From contig JBDTVE010000086.1 of NCBI GenBank assembly GCA_040007355.1, forward strand, positions 1 to 15,209: a DNA stretch of 15,209 nucleotides. The letters run 5' to 3'. Positions 1 to 7,790 of the stretch are shown in pieces. The translations under genes were made by a program, and so were the position numbers. Within the stretch, counting starts at the first letter, position 1. Each line of letters opens with the position of its first letter. The stretch comes from JACMLD01 sp040007355 (GTDB lineage: Bacteria; Bacteroidota; Bacteroidia; Chitinophagales; Chitinophagaceae). Below the pieces are notes generated by a model. It worked only from the letters and a program-made list of their open reading frames with translations, had not been told where the DNA came from and searched no databases.

Positions 1-1749
1 AATTTAAGAAATCCTCAGGCAATGTCGCGTATAAACCTTTCCTGCAAAACCGGTCTTGCGCTGGACCCCTGTGCCGCCATACAGGTTCCATTCTTTATGG
101 CTGACGGAGAAGAACAGGAAATTATTTTCAGGCTTGGTGCCGGACAAGATGCAGGTGAAGCAAGCGCAATTGCCAAACAGTACCGGGGCATGGAGGCGGC
201 AACGGACGCATTGAACAGGGTAAAAAGCTATTGGGAAACCACAATCGGGGCTTTACAGGTTGAAACACCGGATGAAGCCATCAACATAATTACAAACGGA
301 TGGCTTACTTATCAAACCATGTCTTCAAGACTTTGGGGAAGAAGCGGATTCTATCAGTCGGGCGGTGCATTTGGCTTTCGGGACCAGTTGCAGGATGTGA
401 TGTCTCTCCTTCATACAAGGCCAGAACTTGCCCGCGAACAAATATTGCTTTGTGCATCAAGACAGTTTAAAGAAGGAGACGTACAACATTGGTGGCATCC
501 ACCGGTTGGCCGCGGCGTACGTACACGGATATCAGATGACTATCTGTGGCTGCCTTTTGTAACGGCTTGTTATGTTAAACATACGGGTGATTTTGGCATT
601 TTGGATATCGGAACAAATTTTCTCGATGGCCGAATGCTAAATCCCGGAGAAGAATCTTATTTCGATCTTCCGGTTGATTCAGCCATACGTGCAACACTCT
701 ACCAGCATTGCGTACTGGCCATCAAACACGGGTTAAATTTTGGTGAACACGGGTTACCATTAATTGGTACGGGCGACTGGAACGATGGATTTGATAAAGT
801 AGGACAGCACGGAAAGGGAGAAAGTGTCTGGCTTGCATTTTTTCTGTATGACATACTCAGCAGTTTTGCAGAAACTGCCGTGTTGCATAATGATCTGCCG
901 TTTTCGAATACCTGCAATGCAGCGGCAAAAAAGTTAAAAGAAAATATTGACAAACATGCGTGGGACGGCGAATGGTATAAACGTGCCTGGTTTGATAACG
1001 GGTCGCCATTGGGTTCTTCAGTAAATGAAGACTGCAAAATAGATTCTATTGCGCAAAGCTGGTCGGTTCTGTCAGGCGGGGGAAATGAAACGCTGGTTCA
1101 TACGGCTATGGAATCTGCCTATAAAAATCTGGTACAAAAGGATGTTGGCATTATCCAGTTGCTGGAACCTGCTTTCGACAAGTCCGATCTTGATCCGGGT
1201 TATATCAAAGGATATGTACCCGGTGTAAGGGAAAATGGTGGCCAGTACACACATGCTGCTGTATGGATGATCATGGCGTTTGCGAGGCTTGGAAATAATA
1301 AACGTGTCTGGGAATTATTAAACCTGATCAACCCAGTTAGTCATAGTTCAACTGCCCAAGAAATTGCTGTGTATAAAGTAGAACCCTATGTACTGGCGGC
1401 GGATGTTTATTCACGTGCGCCGCATGCAGGGCGGGGCGGCTGGACATGGTATACAGGTTCCGCGGGCTGGATGTACCGTTTGATTACAGAATCATTTCTT
1501 GGCCTGCATCGTCAGGGAAATATCCTGAAATGTAACCCATGTGTTCCAAAAGAATGGACATCGTTTAAAATTCATTACCGTTATAAAAGCACCGTTTTTC
1601 ATATTGAAGTACAACAAACCGGCAGCGCTGAAAAAAACACGGTAACAGTAGATGGGATTAAACAGGAAGATGCATTGATTACACTAATAGACGATGGGGC
1701 AGTCCACCGTGTTTTGATCGTCGGTGACGCGCCGGTTGATACCAATTAG
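1..1749 (+). CDS. GH94-domain protein of the cyclic beta-1,2-glucan synthase type, 3' part
   Basis: The reading frame is open from base 1, with seven codons before the first ATG at 22, so this is the C-terminal part of a longer gene cut by the window edge. Numbering from that ATG (575 aa), residues about 90-500 form a GH94 (alpha/alpha)6 barrel. Visible hallmarks are GFYQSGGAFGFRDQLQD (about 109-125), QHWWHPPVGRG (155-165), RTRISDDYLWLPF (167-179), GDWNDG (251-256), ENGGQYTHAAVWM (about 405-417) and GRGGWTWYTGSAGWMYR (about 472-488). In GH94 phosphorylases the general-acid Asp lies in the GDWND motif, which is intact here. Residues 1-45, with LDPCAAIQV and a GEEQEIIFRLG strand, match the end of the beta-sandwich that precedes the barrel. 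In cyclic beta-1,2-glucan synthases (NdvB/Cgs) this C-terminal domain trims the glucan by phosphorolysis while the N-terminal membrane part synthesises it. Because the upstream domains are not visible, a stand-alone GH94 phosphorylase remains possible. Confidence 0.88.
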   Translation, partial: NLRNPQAMSRINLSCKTGLALDPCAAIQVPFFMADGEEQEIIFRLGAGQDAGEASAIAKQYRGMEAATDALNRVKSYWETTIGALQVETPDEAINIITNGWLTYQTMSSRLWGRSGFYQSGGAFGFRDQLQDVMSLLHTRPELAREQILLCASRQFKEGDVQHWWHPPVGRGVRTRISDDYLWLPFVTACYVKHTGDFGILDIGTNFLDGRMLNPGEESYFDLPVDSAIRATLYQHCVLAIKHGLNFGEHGLPLIGTGDWNDGFDKVGQHGKGESVWLAFFLYDILSSFAETAVLHNDLPFSNTCNAAAKKLKENIDKHAWDGEWYKRAWFDNGSPLGSSVNEDCKIDSIAQSWSVLSGGGNETLVHTAMESAYKNLVQKDVGIIQLLEPAFDKSDLDPGYIKGYVPGVRENGGQYTHAAVWMIMAFARLGNNKRVWELLNLINPVSHSSTAQEIAVYKVEPYVLAADVYSRAPHAGRGGWTWYTGSAGWMYRLITESFLGLHRQGNILKCNPCVPKEWTSFKIHYRYKSTVFHIEVQQTGSAEKNTVTVDGIKQEDALITLIDDGAVHRVLIVGDAPVDTN

Positions 1750-1893
1750 CAAGACCTGTTCTATTTCAAATTCTTTTGCTTTATTATTTGGATTTGAACT
1801 ATCCAAGTTGCCTGGCAAGTTATTGAAGTCAAAAACTTAACAACCGCTTCCGGAATTCAGACAGCCGTTTAATTAACTGCGAAAGAAAAATCA

Positions 1894-2214
1894 TCAACCG
1901 GTAATGTAGAAAAATAGTTCACTGTTCATTATTACTGATAAAACAGTATCGCGGAAGTGCCTGACAACATTTTCCAGCAAAGCCATCAAATATTCGTTTC
2001 CTGCAACGGCTTCCATGAAACAATGCGTAAGTTTGACTGGCAAAATCATTTTTAAAATCAAATCTAAAAGCGATTTCTCAACATTAGAAACGATCCTATA
2101 CCCGGCATTGTTTCTGGCATCCTTTACGCGGAAATATTCATGAGCCAGGTGAACGGGTAAACAAATTCCGCAGGGTTCGCCATTCCTGTCATCTTCATAA
2201 CAAATACCAGATAA
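1894..2214 (-). pseudogene. Orphan open frame with a Cys cluster, probable 3' gene remnant
   Basis: The minus strand is open for about 106 codons from just after a TAA (2215-2217) to a TGA (1894-1896), with no ATG in its first half. The frame opens with LSGICYEDDRNGEPCGIC, then HLAHEYFRVKDARNN, then a hydrophobic helical C-terminus ending ELFFYITG. Its codon choice and residue mix look protein-like. The spacing C-Y-x5-G-x2-C-G-x-C resembles the zinc knuckle near the C-terminus of QueC, but the fourth Cys is Val and the following arginines are absent, so I do not call it QueC. Its upstream end merges with the terminator stem of the AHSA1 gene, as expected if the 5' part was lost. It could also be a chance open frame. 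Confidence 0.35.
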
Positions 2215-2250
2215 TTAAAAACCTGCGCTTTTTCACGCAGGTTTTTAATT
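2213..2250. terminator. Bidirectional intrinsic terminator
   Basis: A perfect 15-bp inverted repeat (2213-2227 with 2236-2250) surrounds an 8-nt loop. The stem core is CCTGCG/CGCAGG, with an A tract on the 5' side and a T tract on the 3' side on both strands. It begins 8 nt past the stop codon of the minus-strand AHSA1 gene and lies downstream of the plus-strand GH94 gene, so it can serve both convergent transcripts. Confidence 0.85.
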
Positions 2251-2257
2251 GAATATT

Positions 2258-2752
2258 CTAATGTGTTAACAGCTCGTCAAGCTGTTCAAGCCCCTTCGAA
2301 AATCCTTCTTCAAATCCTGTCTTCAGTATTTTGTCCATGTCTTCTTTTGTACCAAAAATGAGTTCTACGTTAATTCTTGTTCCATTGCTTGTTTTTGTAA
2401 AACTGTTTTTCCAATGAGTGGATGGCATAGCTGCGTTTTTGTTGCCCTTTTCATCGGTGAACAAATCTGTTGCATTGAATTGTCTTGGCGCATCTATACT
2501 AGTAAATTCAATCTTATCCCACTGCTCCTCTCCATTTGGTCCCTGCATTTTATAAACCCATGATCCACCTTCTCTGAAATCCATCTTCTTTGTTACCGCC
2601 TTCCAGGGCTTGGGGCCCCACCATTTATCCAGTTGCGCTGCATTTGTCCATGCTTCCCATACTTGTTCCACAGCCGCATCTATTTCTTTTGTTACTGTGA
2701 CTGTTTTAGTCTTCGCATTTTTTGTGAAGCGGGCCTTATTTTTCGTCATCAT
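2258..2752 (-). CDS. AHSA1/SRPBCC-domain protein
   Basis: A complete 164-residue single-domain protein of the START/SRPBCC superfamily, AHSA1 (activator of Hsp90 ATPase homologue 1-like) branch. Visible marks are the opening strand TVTVTKEIDAAVEQVWEAWT (about 17-36), LDKWWGPKPW (41-50), EGGSWVYKMQGPNGEE (61-76), THWKNSFTKTSNGTRI (112-127) and the C-terminal helix GFEEGFSKGLEQLDELL (146-162). Such proteins bind small hydrophobic ligands in a helix-grip cavity. In bacteria most have no known ligand, and no enzyme function can be assigned here. There is no signal peptide, so it is cytoplasmic. Two ATGs are adjacent (2752 and 2749); I keep the outer one. No Shine-Dalgarno is evident, as is common in Bacteroidota. 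The gene stands alone, with a terminator right after its stop. Confidence 0.9.
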   Translation of the reverse strand: MMTKNKARFTKNAKTKTVTVTKEIDAAVEQVWEAWTNAAQLDKWWGPKPWKAVTKKMDFREGGSWVYKMQGPNGEEQWDKIEFTSIDAPRQFNATDLFTDEKGNKNAAMPSTHWKNSFTKTSNGTRINVELIFGTKEDMDKILKTGFEEGFSKGLEQLDELLTH

Positions 2753-3750
2753 AGTGGTTTGTTTTTAATGTATGAATAATGAATGGCACAAACAATTGAT
2801 CCACCATTTTTGCGGCATAAACCAGGCCATAATACCATGCGTGGAATGTAGAAATTTTGCCACATGAAGATCGTAACAACCCAAATTTTTACATTCTAAT
2901 TTAAATCTAAAACCGGGTCACATCGTTTTCCTGGTACAATACAAGACTTCTTCTTTCAGGGGTGAGAAATAACCACAGGTAAGTCCTATCATGTAATCTG
3001 GCAATTTGATTTACATTTTAAACGCATGAGTGACTTTTACTAAACATTCCTTCCCATTCTTTGGGGCTACCCCTTTCTTTGCCATCTCCGTCACTGTCAG
3101 GCAATCAACCTTCCGGTCCATAACATCATATCTGAGTTGTCAGAATAACCTTTGGGGAAAGTTTGGTTTATATTTTAGGTGTGGTATTGTTGGTATTAAA
3201 TAAAATACGTCGACCATTGCACCCATCTCAAACTTCTATTCGTTCATGGAGAATATGCTACAATTAATTGTTTTCACCTTTTTTTTTCCTGGCAAAGGTA
3301 TTTTGCCAGGAAAAAACAATCATTGACAAATGATAAAGAATTAATTCCGCTTTTCAGCAGGCTTAATGGTTCCTGCCATCGAAAGTGCACATATACCGGG
3401 TATCAATTTGATACTCCCAGGATAGGTAAAACGACGCCTACACTTGAGATTTTTCAATAAGTTACAAATATTCAAACCGTCTTAACGGAAACAAACCGCA
3501 AAATGTTTGGCCACACCGCTTTTAAAGTAAACAATACCAATGAGGTTTTAGAATTGCATTTAGCTAATGGAGAAGCACTGTTGGTTAAAATGATAGAAAT
3601 TGTAATTAATAATGTGAGGCTTATTTCCTTTATCTATGCAAGGGCTATTGTCATGAATATTATTGACAGCCAATGCTGCAACGAAACAATGTTTAAACTT
3701 ATGACCGGACGCCTTGCGTGAGGGCAACAATTTATAACAATAATTTTTTA
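2753..3750. other. Gene-poor stretch without a convincing coding region
   Basis: About 1 kb lies between the AHSA1 start and the promoter of the DUF2975 operon. A plus-strand frame at 3503-3721 (72 codons, starting MFGHTAFKVNN) has no recognisable family and no clear start signals. On the minus strand two short protein-like stretches appear: one near 3010-3130 starting MDRKVDCLTVTEMAKKG, and one near 3340-3480 containing RRRFTYPGSIKLIPG and ending TIKPAEKRN. Both look more like worn gene fragments than working genes. I cannot name any of them. The hairpin at 3282-3316 is listed separately. Confidence 0.45.
3282..3316. repeat. Perfect 15-bp-arm inverted repeat (hairpin)
   Basis: Arms 3282-3296 and 3302-3316 are exact reverse complements around the 5-nt spacer GGTAT. 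The GC-bearing core is CCTGGC/GCCAGG. The T run lies on the 5' side and the A run on the 3' side on both strands, the reverse of an intrinsic terminator, which needs a U run after the stem. It could still fold as RNA or act as a protein-binding palindrome or an element end. Confidence 0.7.
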
Positions 3751-3778
3751 TTGTTTATCAATATATTTATTATATTTG
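3751..3778 (+). promoter_or_regulatory. Predicted Bacteroidota-type promoter for the DUF2975-XRE operon
   Basis: TATATTTG at 3771-3778 matches the Bacteroidota -7 consensus TAnnTTTG. A TTG at 3751-3753 lies 17 nt upstream, slightly closer than the usual 19-21 nt for a -33 element. Transcription would start near 3785, leaving a short A-rich leader before the ATG at 3798. The region is very A/T-rich, so some chance matches are expected. Confidence 0.55.
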
Positions 3779-3797
3779 TCAATAAATAATAATTAAA

Positions 3798-4418
3798 ATG
3801 AAAAATTTAGGAAAAAAATCGATAGCTAAAATTCTATCCGCAATGATACAAATAGTATGGTGGATGGAATGGATAGGTGCAATTGCCATCACAGCAGGAT
3901 TACTCATTATGCCATTTTTTAAAAAGAATACCAGTTTTACTACGCCGGTCACTTTCTCTGCCTTCACGATCAAAATGGTTGCAGCGAACGAAACAACTCT
4001 CCAAGCCGGGCGATTAAATGCCACAGGCGGTAACTTTTCTTTCCTGGTTCCGACCGGCCTTATTTCTTCATTGATTATGATACTTATAGTGGTAGCGGCA
4101 TTTTCCTTTTTTATCGCTGCCACTTATCAGTTAAGATTAATCTTTTCAAGTTTTGCAAAGAATGAACCATTTGTTGAATTTAATACATCACGGATCAGAA
4201 ACCTCGGCATTATTCTCATCGTTTACGCATTCGCGCATTTGATCTACCATATCGCCTTGAATGAATATTTAACAAACCACTTTAAATGGGCTAGTGATAT
4301 TCGATTAACCTATAGCTTTAACCTCGGCGCACTCCTTACCGGGATAACATTGATAGTTATTGCGGAAGTTTTTAAGCTGGGAACCTCATTGAATAACGAA
4401 CAAAAACTAACAATTTAA
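3798..4418 (+). CDS. DUF2975 four-helix membrane protein
   Basis: This 206-residue protein has four predicted membrane segments: about 19-38 (WMEWIGAIAITAGLLIMPFF), 88-112 (from ISSLIMILIVVAAFSFF), 133-155 (ILIVYAFAHLIYHIAL) and 173-192 (GALLTGITLIVIAEVFKLG). Between helices 2 and 3 is the stretch LRLIFSSFAKNEPFVEFNTSRIRNLG; the family usually shows a similar loop of the type F..G.PF...N...lr.ig. It belongs to the DUF2975 family, of which Bacillus subtilis YoaS is a member, and its biochemical role is unknown. The stop codon is one base from the ATG of the XRE gene, a pairing typical of this family. That suggests the membrane protein and regulator act together, perhaps as a membrane sensor or antirepressor, which is inference. 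Confidence 0.85.
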   Translation: MKNLGKKSIAKILSAMIQIVWWMEWIGAIAITAGLLIMPFFKKNTSFTTPVTFSAFTIKMVAANETTLQAGRLNATGGNFSFLVPTGLISSLIMILIVVAAFSFFIAATYQLRLIFSSFAKNEPFVEFNTSRIRNLGIILIVYAFAHLIYHIALNEYLTNHFKWASDIRLTYSFNLGALLTGITLIVIAEVFKLGTSLNNEQKLTI

Positions 4419-4419
4419 C

Positions 4420-4662
4420 ATGGCAATAATAGTTAACCTGGACGTAATGATGGCTAAGCGTAAAATGTCACTCAATACACTGTCCGATCTTGTAGGCATT
4501 ACCCTGTCTAATTTATCAATTTTAAAACAGGGCAAGGCCAAAGCTATCCGTTTCACTACACTTGAAATTATTTGCAAAGCGCTGAACTGCCAGCCTGGTG
4601 ATATCCTTGAATATCAGCCGGAAAATTTTAATACTCGCGAAAATATAAATGTTGAAATATGA
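4420..4662 (+). CDS. Small XRE-family (HTH_26/YozG-type) transcriptional regulator
   Basis: An 80-residue protein made almost entirely of one Cro/C1-type helix-turn-helix domain. It starts MAIIVNLDVMMAKRKMSLN, followed by LSDLVGITLSNLSILKQGKA (helices 2-3), IRFTTLEIICKALNCQPGDI and a short tail. This is the compact form found next to DUF2975 genes, as in the YozG-YoaS pair of B. subtilis. There is no ligand-binding domain, so any signal would have to come from its partner or from protein contacts. It lies 1 nt after the DUF2975 stop, and its TGA overlaps the ATG of a decayed third gene (ATGA at 4659-4662), indicating a former three-gene translationally coupled unit. Autoregulation of the operon is plausible but not shown by any clear operator. 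Confidence 0.92.
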   Translation: MAIIVNLDVMMAKRKMSLNTLSDLVGITLSNLSILKQGKAKAIRFTTLEIICKALNCQPGDILEYQPENFNTRENINVEI

Positions 4663-4765
4663 AAAGATAATTGTAACTATTCTTATTATCTATAACCTTT
4701 TGCTTGTAAAAGGGTTCGCACAAACAAATCATTCTCTTAAACCAATCCAATTATCAATTCATTGA
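4659..4765 (+). pseudogene. Frameshifted start of a secreted-protein gene, third gene of the operon
   Basis: The ATG at 4659 overlaps the TGA of the XRE gene but reads only MKR before TAA. In the adjacent frame, from 4661, the sequence reads EKIIVTILIIYNLLLVKGFAQ, an evident Sec signal peptide with cleavage near FAQ, then TNHSLKPIQLSIH and a stop at 4763-4765. One extra A in the A run at 4662-4665 would join the ATG to this frame and give an MKKIIVTIL start. The mature domain is missing because the decayed IS fragment begins within a few bases. The original function cannot be told from the remaining mature residues. A sequencing error could explain the frameshift but not the loss of the rest of the gene. 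Confidence 0.6.
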
Positions 4766-4766
4766 T

Positions 4767-5116
4767 CTAATTTATCTGGTCTGCTTCAAAGCCTTTAAGT
4801 AAATCAACAAATAAGAAAGCATTAAAAACAGCTTCGTAGCTATAACCCGAATAGCCAATAAAATACTGCATCTACACATTCTCCTGTATCTGCTGAACAG
4901 CTTCGCGGTTGCTCAAGTTGCACACACGCGTTTAATAAATATAGCGCCTATCGCTACACTTGGATTGATTCCACCGGCCCCGGTAATTGAATTGTTAACT
5001 GCTTTTGATAAACATTGGCAATCTTATCTCATAGAATCTGCCTGGCTAATTTTACCCAGCGGGTTGTCTGGGGCTAAATGTTTTGTAAAAGGAGATTCAA
5101 AACCCACCAGCTCCAT
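4767..5116 (-). mobile_element. Decayed N-terminal fragment of an IS5/IS1182-type (DUF772) transposase
   Basis: Joining three minus-strand frames gives a consistent transposase N-terminus of about 115 residues: MELVGFESPFTKHLAPDN, RWVKLARQIL-stop-DKIANVYQKQL, NNSITGAGGINPSVAIGAIF, IKRVCAT, LSNREAVQQIQENV-stop-, then MQYFIGYSGYSYEAVFNAFL, ending VDLLKGFEADQIN-stop. The LS(D/N)RE-VQQIQEN-YMQYFIGY core is the DUF772 signature of DDE transposases. There are at least three frame changes (near 5065, 4995 and 4930) and internal stops (including the TAG at 4872-4874). The catalytic DDE part is missing entirely. The plus strand in this stretch shows no comparable coding. No clear terminal inverted repeat could be placed, so the element boundaries are unknown. 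The left edge coincides with the end of the truncated secreted-protein gene. Confidence 0.75.
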
Positions 5117-5329
5117 CCGGTTTGGATAGATATGTGGGGCTTTGGATGCACGGTTTTTGATCTTCTACCATTTTTTCTTGCACTTTTAATTAATGCAAAG
5201 TAAGTAAATCCCTGTAACAGTAATGGTTCCGGCATTGAACAGCAAGCCCTAAATTATCTATTATCAATTAACGTGTGAAGACCGGAGGGAGTTCCCGTTT
5301 GCCTGCTCCTTGCTTTTTCTTTGCGGATC

Positions 5330-7687
5330 CTAAAACATCGTAGAAACGGTTACGCCAAAAGTCCTGGGATTGCCCAAATGGATCCCCCCAAAATCATAGG
5401 CGTATTCAATGTATTTTTTGTCGGTAAGATTTCGCATCCAACAATAAACATCGGCCCATTTACTGGTTACTCCTGCCTTTACATTCAGGAAATGATAGGA
5501 TGATTGTTCGATGGTATTGGCAAAATCGAAATAGCGGCTCCCGAAATAGAACCACTCTCCTCTTGCAACCAGCCGTATCCTGTTTTTTACATGTAAGGTA
5601 TAACTGTATTGCAATGCGAGCATGGAGGTTATATCAGGTGTAAATATTTGTCTTTTGCCATCCAGATTGACCGATTGGCCATTGGAGGATAAACCAAGTG
5701 ATTTGTATTTGGCGTCGGTATATCCAAAACTATACTCCGCCTGGAAACCCGCCAGCGGGTTGGCTGAAAGTTCCAATTCTGCTCCCTTGCTTTCAAGTTT
5801 ACCAGTATTTTTTGTAACGGTAATGGCATCGGGTAAAACAAGCGTCGGCACCTGCGCATCGTTCACATAAGTAAGAAACAAGGCGGCATTTAACCTGAGC
5901 CGGTTATCCCAAAAAGTATTTTTTGCACCCAGTTCAATATTGTTACTGTATTCCGGCGAATAAGGGTACAGGGGCGGTTGCGAAGGATCGCCCGACAGTT
6001 GTGTAAGACCGCCGGTTCTGAAACCGCGGCTGTATGTAATGTATATATTATTGTCTGCCGTAAGGGCATACTGCAGCCCCAGTTTGGGAGAAACAGCATT
6101 GTAATGAACAGCTGCCGCGGTATCCGGCAGGATCACGATCGGGTTTGTTCCATCCGGTTGATATTCCCCTTCAACCTGCAATTTTTTATGCTCGTAATCA
6201 TACCGGAGACCGGCTATTAGCGACAAGCTTTTTGTAAGCGCATAATTTATCTGCCCGTACACAGCAATACCAGCGTTTTTTCCTTTACTGGTATTGATGG
6301 TAGAGAAATCCGTGTTGGGCGCACCCACAACAGCGGCATCTTTTCCAAAATGCGTAGCCTGTTTATTGGGGATCGATTGTCGGAAAAGATACACTCCGCC
6401 TGTCCAGCTTAACGCGGTTGTTTTATTTGCCGGTTTGCTTATCCTGAATTCTGTGGTAAAAACTTTTACGTTGTTCCAGTCGCTGCCATAATTATTGCCA
6501 ACGGTAACCGCATCCAGTGTGGAGAAATCACCATCAATGGGTGAATCATAATAGCGATAATTGTTTTGCCAGGCTGTTTGCAGGGTAAAATCCGCCACCC
6601 TGCTTTTGTGACTAACGGATAATGAAGTGTTGTTTGTTTCATCCATCATCTTCCCCAGTGCATTCTGGCTCAGCACATATGGATGGTTCAGTGCTTCGTC
6701 AACACCATTTACAATGGGAAAAGCGCCTTTGTTTTTGTTTAGCTGGTATTTTCCGTTTAACGCAATCGTCCACTTTGAACCGGGCAAATATTTTATATAA
6801 TAGCTGTATCCATTCTGTTGCTGCCTGTCAAACGATGTGTGATTAAAATCATTTTCATAAAACCCATTTCTTTTGCTGTAAGTAGATGAAATGCCAGCAA
6901 ACAGTTTGTCCTTTATAAAAGGAAACCGCAGACCAACACTATACCGTTGCTGGTTGTAATTACCAAAACTTGCTTCTGCAAACCCATTGGCAATATTGGA
7001 AGGCGCTTTTGTTATGATGCTGATGACACCGCCCATTGCGTTTCTTCCGTATAAGGTACCCTGAGGTCCCCTCAAAACTTCTATCCTTTCAATATCCGTT
7101 AATTGCGGAATATAGGTGTCCAGGCTAAATTGGTTAACGCCGTCTATATAAGTGGCAACGGACGGTTCATAGGAGGTCGTTGTCACACCCCGTATAGAAG
7201 TTACATTTCTCTCGTCACCGGGGCTGCCTGCATATAAATTTGGAACAATACCTGCCAGATCTTTTATGTTCCAAAGCCGGTAGTCTTTTACCTGGCGGGC
7301 CGACATGGCCGTTACGCTCACGGCAAGGTTTTGCAGCAATTCTTCCTTTTTGCCAGCCGTGACTACCACGGTTTCCAGTTGTACCAGTGCATTTTGTAAT
7401 TGAAAGTTAACTACCTGGGTTTCGGATTGGTTAACAAAAATTTCTTTGGCTATTACCGCATAACCAATGGCCGATAATTCAATGGTGTATTTACCCGGTT
7501 GCAGACCGCCCACTGTAAAACGGCCCGATGTATTGGTAATGGTTGCAGCCCTGGTATTCAGCAACCGAACGCTTACATGGCTAACCGGGTGCGATTGAAA
7601 ATCAGTAACAACACCCGTGATCTCTGCCTGGCCATTTGCCCTGCAGATACTTATTACCAGCAATAGTGCACAAAAAACTTTTGCCAT
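5330..7687 (-). CDS. TonB-dependent outer-membrane receptor
   Basis: A complete receptor of 785 residues from the ATG at 7687. A TTG at 7702 could add LRKNI; I prefer the ATG because an AGAAAG stretch sits about 8 nt upstream. The signal peptide is MAKVFCALLLVISICRANGQ. Residues about 21-98 form a carboxypeptidase-regulatory-like domain (ITGVVTDFQSHPV to FQLQNAL). A TonB-box-like LETVVVTAGKK follows at 104-114. The plug spans about 118-230, with DIERIEVLRGPQGTLYGRNA and GGVISIITKAP. The rest is the 22-strand barrel, ending in Phe as outer-membrane barrels do (FGVTVSTMF). It is shorter than SusC proteins and has no SusD partner here, so it resembles siderophore or small-substrate receptors. 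It imports a ligand using TonB energy. It lies about 100 bp downstream of the ThuA-quinoprotein gene on the same strand, suggesting one transcript and a related substrate; the substrate itself is unknown. The C-terminal stop is followed by no clear terminator. Confidence 0.93.
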   Translation of the reverse strand: MAKVFCALLLVISICRANGQAEITGVVTDFQSHPVSHVSVRLLNTRAATITNTSGRFTVGGLQPGKYTIELSAIGYAVIAKEIFVNQSETQVVNFQLQNALVQLETVVVTAGKKEELLQNLAVSVTAMSARQVKDYRLWNIKDLAGIVPNLYAGSPGDERNVTSIRGVTTTSYEPSVATYIDGVNQFSLDTYIPQLTDIERIEVLRGPQGTLYGRNAMGGVISIITKAPSNIANGFAEASFGNYNQQRYSVGLRFPFIKDKLFAGISSTYSKRNGFYENDFNHTSFDRQQQNGYSYYIKYLPGSKWTIALNGKYQLNKNKGAFPIVNGVDEALNHPYVLSQNALGKMMDETNNTSLSVSHKSRVADFTLQTAWQNNYRYYDSPIDGDFSTLDAVTVGNNYGSDWNNVKVFTTEFRISKPANKTTALSWTGGVYLFRQSIPNKQATHFGKDAAVVGAPNTDFSTINTSKGKNAGIAVYGQINYALTKSLSLIAGLRYDYEHKKLQVEGEYQPDGTNPIVILPDTAAAVHYNAVSPKLGLQYALTADNNIYITYSRGFRTGGLTQLSGDPSQPPLYPYSPEYSNNIELGAKNTFWDNRLRLNAALFLTYVNDAQVPTLVLPDAITVTKNTGKLESKGAELELSANPLAGFQAEYSFGYTDAKYKSLGLSSNGQSVNLDGKRQIFTPDITSMLALQYSYTLHVKNRIRLVARGEWFYFGSRYFDFANTIEQSSYHFLNVKAGVTSKWADVYCWMRNLTDKKYIEYAYDFGGIHLGNPRTFGVTVSTMF

Positions 7688-7790
7688 GATATTCTTTCTC
7701 AATGATTTTTCATTTTTTCCACTGTCGTTATGAGCAGGGCCTGCAACGGGTTATTTTATTTTCTGCGTACTTTACGGGTCGTTCACAATA

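Noticed and set aside
1804..1820. Possible terminator for the GH94 gene (TTGCC-T-GGCAA)
   Set aside because: The arms are 5 bp with a one-base spacer and no T run, which is too tight to fold. The terminator at 2213-2250 serves better.
1894..2214. Naming the orphan frame queC
   Set aside because: The Cys spacing matches in part, but the fourth ligand and the conserved arginines are absent, and the rest of the frame does not resemble QueC.
3282..3316. Calling this hairpin a terminator
   Set aside because: The T and A runs are on the wrong sides of the stem on both strands.
3503..3721. Plus-strand frame of 72 codons (MFGHTAFKVNN...)
   Set aside because: It has no recognisable domain or clear start signals, and it sits in a stretch of worn sequence. 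It may be a fragment but is not supportable as a gene.
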